Source: Ascaris suum (taxonomy: Eukaryota; Nematoda; Chromadorea; Rhabditida; Ascarididae). Taken from it: DNA of 64,000 nt. Shown piece after piece: positions 39,301 to 51,196 of this stretch; within the stretch, counting starts at the first letter, position 1; every line of letters begins with the position of its first letter. Both the position numbers and the translations under genes were made by a program. The notes beneath the pieces are model-generated. The model did no database searches. It saw nothing but the letters and a program-made list of their open reading frames with translations, and was not told the origin of the DNA. Location of the stretch: NCBI GenBank assembly GCA_013433145.1, contig CM024190.1, positions 1,550,001 through 1,614,000 on the forward strand. The letters run 5' to 3'.

Positions 39301-40604
39301 ATGGATTAGTATTATGCGTTAGTAATGTTAAGCGACCTATCGTTCCGAGTGGAAACATTAGAGGAAGTTGAGGATTTTTTTTTTTTTTTTTGAGGGGAGG
39401 GGAGGGGGCAAATGAGAGATGAGAATGAGCGAAGAGTTTTTAGTGGAAGACGAAAGTAAAAGAAGGGATGGAATAGTGTTTGAGTCATTCGCTTTACACT
39501 TTCTGAAGCTCAATACAAAACGGTTTTGTTCTCCGAACAAATTGTTTCCTCTGCACAGTTGCAGCATTATCCCCGTTAGAAGTGAGATTTGAAGACGAGT
39601 GAAATCGTCTTTTGGCTCTCAATGATGCGGTCGGATATTTAGTTGCCAGTGATAGTAAACTAAAACCGACGAGACGAAGCATAATTATGCGCACATCACA
39701 AAGGCGATAGCTTAAACGACCACGGCCGTTGAACGACTCGACGTACGGTCGTTGAAACAGTCGTATCTACTGACTGCGTTGTCGTAGTTCGAGGATTTCC
39801 TCTGAATGAGTTGTAGAAACGGTATCGGTTCCCGACCAATGGTGATTCACCAGTGGAATAGACAACCTGAAGTTATTTAACGATTTCGATACATTTATAA
39901 AATTGTCACCGAGGGGAAGAGAAAAAGAAGGCAAATTTCCCTTTTGGAAGATGCAGATAAAGGTTTGATTGCTGCGTCACGACAGAATTTATTCGCATGT
40001 TATGGGGCTGCTTTATTAAGTGCATGCTGAGAAGCTCTAAGTACAATTTTCCTTTCGGCGGCGTATTTTCTGGGAGAGCATAGTTTGAATTTTTGTTTCC
40101 TCTCTTACTCCAGATTTATATGCCGGTTGTATTATGGATTATTCGTGATAGAATAAGGAGAGAGGAGAACGGAAAACATACTAATAATACCATCGAGCAG
40201 TGGTAGGGTCAGGTGAGAGGGAAGGTAAACAAACTATGAAGGATACTGCCGGTATGTGATTCTCATTGAGAATTCTATCAGCTCATATTTTAGAATGCTG
40301 TGTTAGAATTTCAGACAACATTCAAAACTGTTTGCTGATTTTTGATGAAGTAAGTTTTGCCTCATACAGGCGACGCAATAATATATGCAAATATTCTTGT
40401 TGAATATACGAATTATAGCTTTTTTTATTGTTGAAGTTTAAGAGGTGAAGGAGATGAGTTATGCTTCTAGACGGCACTCTCATCAAATTCCTCAACTGGC
40501 CACGACTAAGACTCGCCCTAAATAAGAGGGGATAATAGAGGTAATTTCGAGTATCTTGAAGGGAAATCCTTTTGGATGAGTCTATAATATGATTGAAAAG
40601 TTCG

Positions 40605-40641
<37 letters not shown>

Positions 40642-43600
40642 AGATTTTGTTGGTCGTTGCTGACAGGAGAGAGGAGAGTGGGTGAGCGGTGAGGAAAACT
40701 ATTGTTGTTTTCAGAATTATTTGCTTGCGTTGCACACGATTCTAATATTTCTTTAAAAGCTTCATTCGAAATTTTCAAAATCGGGTCGGCTTCAGTTTTG
40801 TGTTGCAAAAATGGATTGCACGCAGGGAGCGAGTTGATGCTTAACGAGATAACGCCGAATTCCTATGGAGAAATGCGCAATGTGTACCGAATGAAAGAGA
40901 GAGAGAGAAAGGAAATATGATGACTCATTGCTGCCGCTTGGCTCGTTTTTTATTTTCAGTGAATTCATCATGAAAAAAAAAATCGCTCAAATTCATGTTG
41001 GAAAGCACAATTCTCATAGTACTGTTGCATTTAGATCTTATGCAAATGCCAAATTGAAAGTAGCGCGAGCTTAATTTTTTGTGTAAATTGAAAATGCGAC
41101 TTCAATGCGCCATTATACGGATCTTATCTTATAATTGAGTGCCGTCTTTATGGATGGTTTGGAGGAGTAAGTGCAGGGATACGTAATGTGGGAAAGAGAG
41201 GGGGAGGAGGAGAACTGGGGTATTACCATCAGCATCGCCATTCGAGATATGCCATCGGATCCTAGTCGCCAATTTGTTTCGCATCAATTGAACGAGTTTA
41301 ATTAGTACAATCGAGATTCTTGTGATGCTATTTTTTCCTCATCTAGGTCATAAAAGTTCCTCATGCGTCGAATCGTAAGTCATTTTCATTGTGAAGCCTT
41401 AAATGCGGTCACAACTGTCATATGCCTTAATAAATTTTTAAAAAAATATCCTAGTGAGAGAGGTAATACGCCTTCTTTATGCGCTCATTTAAAGGAATTT
41501 CCTCGCAACTTTGTGTGATTTTTGCAAAAGTTTTTGATAGATAATTATGAATATTGAATGCGTTTAAAGAATAATTGTCGAATATGGCATAGCCGCACAT
41601 TTATGATGTGCACAATGAATGAAAGAATGTTAGGCAAGCATTGCGTTGATGTAGCGGCAAAAAACGCCACTAGAAAATCCCATATGGACGACGCTTATAG
41701 ATGGATGCTGAGAAGAGATTTATGTGTTTCACTTTTTTTTTAACTGCAAATCGATGATGTGCTTTTCTTTATCGATGAATTGCTTTTAACTAAATTTTAA
41801 GACAGCAAATTTAATGAAAGAATTTTCCACAATAAAACCTTTTACGCTGTGTTCTGAGAATGAACGTGAATTTGATATAGTTGTTTGTTATGATTAAATG
41901 ATAAGAGAAATTGATAAGAGATTCGCTGAGTTGCTACGAGATTAGCAACAATTCTACCATACGATTAGTTAGTTTTGCACTATAATTTGATTTGCGATGG
42001 ATTTTTTTTTTTTTTTTTGCTTATCTCACTGAAAATATTATGCTGCACTTCGAATCCATATCCAAGGCTATTGTCGCATTTAGTATGACCTAACCTCAAA
42101 GTATATTTTATTCTCTTTCGCCGAACGAGTGCAAAAATTGTTCTTCTACTTGCGTTTTAATGTTTGAATTATTCCTCTAGATCGTTGTGCACCTCCTCTA
42201 TTTCCTTACGCTTTTCATCGTTCAGTGGTTCTTCCCCTTACCATCATGCTTTTGACGGTATCTCAAGAATCTTTAACTATTGGGAGACTCACCTATGATA
42301 TGTAAGTAGGAAAGTGCAACGCGTGCAATTTGCGGCTGCTATCAAATAGCTATGGCAGCGGCTTGTTTCAGTGGTCGCTGAGTTTCGTTTGCTGTTTTTT
42401 AGTAGTTGCAGGATGCAAAGAAAAGAACACTAAATTTCAAAGCGAAATCGATTTTGACGCTACATTTAAATGAGGGAAATTATCTGATAAGCTAAGCATA
42501 TTTGATTATTTTCCCCAATATCGAAGGTCGACGTTAATGATAAATAAGTTTTACGAATATTACAATCTTTCAGGGGCATAGAGATTCGGTGAAAAAAGCA
42601 TTGTAGCGATAATATTGCGAGTTGTTTTTATTTTTGGTTTTTTTTAAATGGTCGTCCATATTGGGACGCTGGCCTGATTTTAATTTTGAAAGGGTGGGGG
42701 GGGGGATTCCAAAAATGTAAAATTTGCAGAGCGAATGTCTTTTTTTCATTCGATAAGTTCACATCTGGAAATGTGCAGAAAATAAGCTGGATATGCTAAC
42801 CTGGCATCCGCATAGCGGACAATAGAGTTGTCGATTAGTTTTGAGGCAGCAGTACATGCCACAAGGGAAGCAGAATACCCCGTAGAGAAGTCCTTTCCAC
42901 GTGAACTGCTTTTTTACGCTCTGCACTTTGCAAACCGGGCAATTGGGCATCGCGTCGAGTCGTCAGCCGTACAGCGGAACCGATCAACACGCGATTGACG
43001 TGCGTCGTCGGCACTGCACCATAACATGTGCTATACAGGCAGATTGCTCTTTGATCCTATATTGAACACCTCTCTTAAATCGTATACGCTTCCGAAGGAA
43101 ATATCCGACAAAAGTAAAGGTAAATCGGAGAGAAGTATCCATCCAGCAAATCACTATGCGTAATGCAAAGCATACGACGCCATATTAAACTCTAAGAGTA
43201 GATGTTGATGGTAATAGACAAATTGTGTTGCTCGACCGGATGGAAATGTTAGGTCTGCAAATTCGAATTTGGTACATTCACCGAAACCACTGTCAACGGG
43301 TCATTGGCTTATGATACATTATGAGATCACTTCCTCCATGAAACTAGTTATGTTATAATTTCAGTTGTTCTGTTGTTCGGTTGTTAGTGTTGCCGATTTG
43401 ACAGTGAAATGTTTTCAACGCATATTCGTTTAGTCATTTGTAAATAAACATGGAAGTTTAAGGCAGATAAAATTATGATATATGAGAGCGCTTTAAGAAA
43501 ATACTCTCTCGCTGATGCAATTCGAGTCATAATCGCCAAATGACTGACTTGAAAAACACTAGGGAGGCTAATTTACATATCACAAATTTGTATTCCACTC

Positions 43601-46600
43601 TTGCGCAAGCCTATTCATTTGAGTGTTTAATGACGCTTGTTCGCTATGCTGTGCCCTTTTTGTAGGCGTCAATGAGGAATATAAGTGGGCGCATACATAA
43701 CACAATAGACGTGTGGTTTAAAATTTTATGCGCCAATGAGCGCCATGGGAACATTGGTAATCCATTCGTTGCTCTAGTCAAAAAACTCGTTCGACTACCA
43801 CCCAAAAAAAAAAGAAAAAGAAAATCTTCAAATGGGAGGGGAGGGTGTGTTTTCTTTTTCGCTCGATTTCATTAATGCTATATGAATGTAGTGAGTTGCA
43901 TTTTCTTACTATTTGTAATGGTATGCAAAGGAAACTCCCTTTTGGTATGGTATTTGGCTATGGTATGGTATTCTTGGTTATGGTTTGGCAAAGGAACCTT
44001 TGGTTATGGTATGATATTCCCATATTAGCAGTTATGGAACTCCCTCTCCCCTCCGCCAATTTTATAAACCATTGCGATACCAGAGGATGTGAAACGCAGA
44101 TATATACACGTATGCATGGGTAGACTTTAAAGTACACTAAGCGAGGGTGATTTGCAAATCGAGATCGCTTATGAGGAGCACATTGTTTGCAGATCGTCGT
44201 CACCTCCACAAAATTGCGACTACTTTTTTTTTCGCTGATTTTGCCGTGCTTCTGCATTTTTTTTTTGTCTTCGAATATCGGAGCCGGAGCTTATGTCAAT
44301 AGCTTAGCTCTGCATTTATCAAATATTGGTAGCAGTAGGCTTTATTTACTTTTGCTATGGTATCGAACACCTTCTAGCATCCGACTATTTACGGTGGTTA
44401 TTTCCGGACAATGGTACAACATTATTCGCACCAATAAATGGAGGACAGCAACGAATTTCTTGAACTTTTGAGGGTTAGCATGAATAGTTGAAGGAAAAAA
44501 AAGAAAAGTGGAGAAGACGAAAAAAAGAGTAGCTCTAATTGAAGGATATTAGCTTACAAACAATCAAATAGTTCAGAAATAGAGGTGAACAATGTCATTT
44601 GAAAACGAGTGGAGAAGCGTATCGGATAGAGAATCTCTCGGAAATTGCAGTGTGGTGAAATAAAGTGGGCGGGCAAGGATGGAGCACTGGTGGTTGCCCG
44701 TGAAGGTAAGAAATGTTTTATTGTGTCGGTCGTTGCTGCATAAGTGGATAGTGTTTCATATATTCGTACCTAATGCATAAGTATTAGTGAGAGCCCATTA
44801 ACGCATAATTGATTATTGATTTATCAGCTGTGGTATTCTAACGGATCAGGGGAGTTGTTGAAATTCACCTTCCTAGATAAAATCTAGAGGGAATGCGAAA
44901 AAGATATTGATCTAGCGTATGTAAATAAATTAAAAGAGATTGCCACAAGAAGGATGAAAATAACAGAAATAGTAGCCAGGCTCGTACGCTGTTTTTAAGC
45001 CACATTTTATATGTTTTCTCTAACGTTTTTATTTTCAAATCGTCGACGTTTCACTCATCATCGATTTCATAGAAGAAATGGCGATAATCATTCAACAACA
45101 ACTGTCAATAAGTGAGAATGAATAAGAAGAAATTAATAAATCTCTATTTTCTATTTCATTTCATTTCATCGCACGCTTTGCAATGTTTAAAAAGGAAAAA
45201 AAAAACCGTGCCCTATTTATATGCGGTCATCTCGACGTATTAAAGAAATATCCGCTATAATACTTTCGATGACTCCTTTTTTTTAATTCAGAAATTTCGT
45301 TGAGGCTTTCATTTAGTGAATGCAAGCCTCATCGAATGAGTTGCGTTGCAATCACATATGTTTTTATTTCCTCTTAAAGACGTCCGTTTTTCGCAATATG
45401 GCGGCGGTTCCAGGAAACTCGTTTCATTTTACGCCTCGAAATCCTGCTTAAAGATGAGATAATTGTGATAAAGTGATGTAACTCTAACGTACAATATGAT
45501 CTTATCACGAGAGCAAGAAATGCAATCTTTTGCATTAATCTACCTTTAAACTAGATAATGCTTGTTTTATTCATTTCTTCGCTTTATTTATTTTTTCATC
45601 GTTCCAGGAAATTTAGTTTTCGCTTTTGTTGTAATTCGTTTAATAGCGATATTGGGTTCAGTTAAATCAGGATGAACGTTAATGATTGCTTGTGGATCGC
45701 CTTTTAGAGCCGATCGTAATGTTTTACAGTTCATTTCGTTATCTTCGATGGAGCACTTCCATCGGCATTCATGAATGAAATATTTTTTCCCCACAAAGCT
45801 CATAAATTTTAATGAATTTTTGAACTTGATAAATCTTTGTTGGAATCAGGCGTAACTGAGAAGGGAACGATCAAAATTTAGTGAAGAAAACGATCATTTA
45901 CTGTAAAGATCAGAAGCAGTGCTTTCTTAATATCACTAATGAATGGTGCCTTGCTTATACTCAGAATACCGAATGTTTTCCCGGCGATATCTTCTATCGG
46001 ATCGACTAGATCGAAAGCTTCCTCTCGCATCCTCCCATTTTTACTAATGGTAAATTTATTGAACATTGATAAATGCGCAACTACCGACTTAGAAACAGAA
46101 GAAGCTAAAAAAGGATGAAAATAGATGCAGTAAGGCGTGGTGATGAGCGCTGAAAGCAACGCGACAACCAGTATTGACTGCGAGCAAGCGGGTAGATCGG
46201 ACTGGCAAGAAACGGAGCGCTTCGAGGGTGGGGGGGCGGGGCTCAAAACGTACCGATGCGCACGCTTCGCGAATATATACCACTTAAAGTGCCTGTCATT
46301 GGTGGTGTGTTGTGGCGTAGAATGCATGTGGAATTGTTAGGTGGTGGGAGACGAACGTTCTCAAACGTTATTCGGTAACGGTGCTCTCCGACGTTGTGAT
46401 ATTCACAGGTGTGACAGGTTAAATGTGAATGACGCATTCGAGAGGGGAATGTGTGATGCACCACCGATGGTGGATACGACGTTTCGAGTAATCGCGTCAA
46501 GCAAACTTGTTATTTTGCATTATTGACGATATGCGTCAAACAAGGTCTAGTGTTGATTTGAGAATTGAAATAGTTTCAGGTTTCTGTATTACTGCCAATG

Positions 46601-49600
46601 TTTGTAGTCATCCTTTTTAAGGGACAGGAGCACTTTCTGTGGATTAATTCCTCTTAGTTGAGAGTTTACTTTCTTATCCTCAAGATTACCGTCGAGTCAA
46701 AGGTGGCATTCTATCTTTTTTTTCTTTCATATCGCATTCATAAGTATTTCTCTTTTAAATCTATCATGTTGAAATTCAAGGGGAATTAGCGCTGTCATTC
46801 TGCTATCGCATACGTCGCATTCGATACCCATCCGGCATTTGAATTTCGCATAGATAATAGCGAATTTCACATGAGGAAAATTTCTGAAATATGCGAAAAT
46901 TTTTGTCGTTTGGCATCAGAATTCCGCGATATATCGTCCTAATTTGCGTCTTTTCGATTTTCGGCATGCAAATTTTCTCGTATCTTCAGTTGCGATAGCC
47001 GCTGACTGTGAGCGATTTGCGGATGTTTGTTTAGTTTGCGTTAAAGGGATACGATAAGCGATGAACGTGCATCGACAGAGGATATGCGTCTAGTAAGGTG
47101 AGGGGTTGCGTAGTGGGGCACATTTAGTTGCACATCTATAACTCATGTTTTGAGCGTAAAATTGAGCCAAATAGAAGCAAGGTATGCTGAAAGGAACGTT
47201 TTTACGTTGTTCTTGATATACTGAAGAAGGTAGAGATTTTCATTTGCAGGTCTTTCAATGCTTCTTTGTATACAATCAGCTGTAAAGAGATACTTATTTC
47301 CCTCGTGACATAAAAACGTTCAGTTACCGAATTTTACATTTGCTTAGAGCTGATCATCGCAATTGTTTGAAGGGGTCCCGCTGAATACATGTCTGAAAAT
47401 ATGGAGATTGTCGTTTTCGGAGTGAAAAGCGGAGAGAACTACATTATGGAGTGAGCGCATCACTGGAGAATGGCCCATAATCAATGCTGATGCTTTAAGA
47501 GGGGATGGGCTCGGAATCATCGCATCGTCTTTGCTCTGATAGAGAAGCAAAATTTTCTAGCTTGACTTCATTTTTTGAGTTCTTTATTAGGACAGTCGGT
47601 AGGTTTCGCAAAGCAATAGAGATGAGAAATTCGTAGATGATCGGAAGTTGAAAGTGAGTAGGTTAATGGAGACTTTAAACACTTTGGACTGAAGGCGGTT
47701 GCCTCGGGGTCCTTAACGTGGATTTTCGGAATTGACGCTTGATTTTGGAGGAAAACACCGATTAGAGGACTAAGCTAACCGGGTGTTAGCTTAGTCCTCT
47801 AACCGGTGTTTTCCTCCAATTTGTTTATTTGTTCTAGTGGCATTCGAGTCGGCACGTTCGTCCTCTCGATCGGACTGCATTTTGATGCTTTACTATGCAG
47901 CAGAGGTTAGCAGCTTATTGAGGTGCTGTTTCACAATAGCATTCTGATCACTAGTCAATGTTCATGAGGAATGAACGATTGAGATGAAGAACTGACACCT
48001 TATGAATGCCTCTACGGTTTGATTTTTTGCATTTCCATTGCATTTGGGCAAACCTTTAATCACCAAATGTCTGTGCAAAGGAGTTATCCCATGTCCTTTA
48101 GGGTGCAGGATATACACTTGTACCTTATCTAAATATCATAGCGTGAAGCTGTTTGCGTTTTTTTTAAAACTCTGTGGGCGTCTGTTTAACCTCTCCAGTG
48201 ATTCTCCAACTAAGATGTCCGAATGAGCGGATACAATAGCAAGTGGGGACGTAATGTGCTTTTTTTTGCGAAAAATTTACTCATAGATCGCATGAGAAGT
48301 TACTCATGTGACGTTATGATGCGATATGTAACAAGCAGTCGATATTGAATAGGAAGGGAATGTGAACGCAATAAGCAACTCATTCAATTCACCGATGAAC
48401 GTTGTTTCGTTTTATTGGTTATTCCCACTCGAACAATGGCTGCGTAGATCCCTCTTGCATTCAACGAATTTCAGGGGATTAACGGCATTTAGCGTTATCG
48501 TAAAATATTTCTTAAATCAGGCTGTTTCCATAAACTTGCATTTTGCGACGGAAAAAAAAGCAAGCGCTACATTATTTTTTGCTTGAATAGAAATCGCCGA
48601 GTTGATATCTTCTCTTGAGAAAGTGATTTATTTCCAAATGAGTGCTGGTATTTTTTCGCAGGTTTGCTTTCCCATCTCACTGGCTAGTAAAATGACCATT
48701 CGAACGTCATTGATATGCATGCATGATAAAAGCATTAGATGAAGAACATTGTGCCTTTCTATGTGAAATCTCTATCGTTCCTAGTGAAAGTAAATTAGAA
48801 TCATTGGCTATGAGTGCCCTACCAGATGGGCTTGTATTTAAGAGAGGTTGTATCTTTGAGAGAGGCTTTTATTATTCGTGATGCGTCAGCAAAAGGAGCC
48901 TTGCAAAACCTAATTTTTAATGTGCTGTCCTTAACACCGTTCATGACGAGTATCGGTAACTATTAAGCCTGTGATAAGCTGATTGATGCTTATAGAGGCG
49001 TCTGGAAGATTTTTTGTTGCAGTTAGCTTACCAGCTGATAATATTGAATTGCTGCTAAAAATACGCCGATATTGCTCGAACGCTTAAACGCTTGCTTCTT
49101 CTTCATATAGCTACCTATACTGCAGCTGACCTTTGTCAGGTATAATGAGACGACGGTGGTTGTCAAACAAGAGCTATGATAGGTGATGAATTGCAGATGA
49201 GCGTCTTCGAATCAAAGCGTTATCGGCGAAGATTCGATCATTAGAAGAGGAGAATGTGAGTATGGTTGCACGCCTCGAAGAGGCGCAAACGGCATTGAGC
49301 AACATGCAGCGAGCAGGTAATCGACACAGACAAGAAGCACCCGATGTGGCCGAGTTGAGCAGCTCCGACGACGAATGCAACACCATTCGCACACAGCAGA
49401 ATCAGCTCATCGAGTCACTGACCGCCTCATTGCAGGAAGTAATCGCATTTTCTTGCATATGTTCACCATTGCGCTTTTTCAAGTCTATCGAATTTCCGCC
49501 CCTCTTCTGTGTAGTCATGCGAGTCATCCTTTGCAAGGTTTAACCATCAAAATACAATTGCATGATGTCTTACATCAGCTATTTTCACATATTTCGACGG

Positions 49601-51121
49601 TTATAGTGGTTTTACGTTAACTGAACGTTAAAAGCTATTGACAACATTGTGCATTATGGCAAGAACGAAAACATTCTCTTGTGCGATGATTCATTCAACA
49701 GGTGAATTCGTCATACTCTGCGATATAGTGCATTATCGTGACGATCGGAAATTTCGTTTTATTTATTGTCAGCCGATTTGTCGATTTTTTGATTGGCATA
49801 TTGGCGCATAGAAGTTTAAACAACGAACAGAATGCATCGTTTTGAAAAATTGACTAATTGCTGTCGCTTTTTATGGGCGCTTCTCTGATAGTTTCTTCAA
49901 AAGTGAAGATTCATAGAACTTTGCCTCTCTCAGTTTGTTTTTTGCAACTTAGTTTCTTAGTTTCTGGTGTGGTGTCTTTGTTGAATTAAGTTGTGCTGTA
50001 ACTTCCGACTAAAGAATTGCGTTGAGGGAAAGTGACCCGTTAATGAGTTTTTCATTTTCAGCTCACGTTCAGGACTTGGTAAACCTAATAATTGCCGTTA
50101 ATTTTACGCCTCAGGTGTGTATTAAATTCCAGGTAATCTGCAGGGAGATGAAAGGCGCATTGTTAATTATTAGGGCAGTTTATGCCCGTTGTGTTTATGG
50201 ATTCAAGTACTAGGCTAAATTTGCGGACCCACTAAACAGAAATAAGAAAAGATTGATCGCTATTGCACCAAAACATGCAAGCTCGATGCGGTTTCTGTCT
50301 CGGATGAGGGAATGCAATATCATCATTGCGTTGTCGGCTTCAGTTCTTTCCTCAACTACGATTGGTGGGCCGTTTATACTAGTAAACTTCTTAGACAGGC
50401 CGTGGCTAGTGTAAAGGCCAGTTGATCTATGGATTTTTTTAGCTGGTGAAATAAGAAAGGTGCTCTCATCACTTTTTTTATTTCAACTTCACTGACATCT
50501 GCTGGAGTATGTCGTCTGATGACAAAGTGCTAGAGGTCATAAAAAAGCAGGTGGGAGAAGCGGAGTAGTCTCACTTGTGCATATCATCCTGGGTGGGTTT
50601 GTCGTTGGAGAGTTTTTTCTTCTTATAGAGGGAACTTTGGACGTGCTTGCAATATGTTGATATAAATTTAACTATTTTAGAATGAAAGCAAACTTCGTAA
50701 ATACGAAAGTTTGGCAAGTGAAGGTTGTGGACAGCGAATTGAAGAAGAGCTCAGGCAACAGGCTGCACGTATGTTAATTCTCTGTTTTTGTTTTATGGGA
50801 ATTGAATTTTGTCTTCAGAGAGGGCATGAAACAAACAGTTTGTTTTTGTTTTTAAGGGGCCTAAGTTTTTGCTCCTTGTTGCTTCGAGAAAATCACCTCT
50901 GGAGAACTGTTGTTGTCTACTGTTTCAATCTCGATGTCGACTGCGTTCATTCATGCAAAGTTTATGGGGTTAGCACCCGCACCTGTTTTGATCTTTGATC
51001 AAAAACGTGACCATGTGCTCGAGCTTCTAGCTTTTAGTCGTATTTTCTACCCTGTAGTCGTAATCAAGTTTCTCTCGGAGCAATTTTTTTGGGGAGAATA
51101 TTTCCTTTGTCAATCGAACGC

Positions 51122-51196
<75 letters not shown>

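Larger units (their letters stand above)
35953..49196 (+). other. 13.2 kb intron with nested minus-strand genes
   Basis: No coil-type exon in the right phase was found between exons 14 and 15, and their phases match (one base plus two bases makes an Asp codon). The interval holds two small antisense gene candidates (42.8-42.95 and 45.6-46.3 kb), a long T tract, an imperfect GGTATGG repeat and a 35-bp-arm hairpin. Apart from these it is AT-rich and featureless. It is possible that two separate genes meet here, but the phase match and similar protein character argue for one. Confidence 0.65.

Noticed and set aside
40322..40808. Minus-strand frames of 96 and 137 codons
   Set aside because: They are held open by the 33-base T tract (poly-Lys) and have no protein character elsewhere.
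43958..44257. 99-codon minus frame in the large intron
   Set aside because: It overlaps the GGTATGG repeat and has a chance-like composition.
45878..46327. 149-codon minus frame read as one unspliced protein with a signal-like segment
   Set aside because: The TATA-like box, the TTTTTTAG acceptor and the absence of any ATG between the presumed start and 46,066 favour starting at MFNKF. The upstream part is probably leader sequence.
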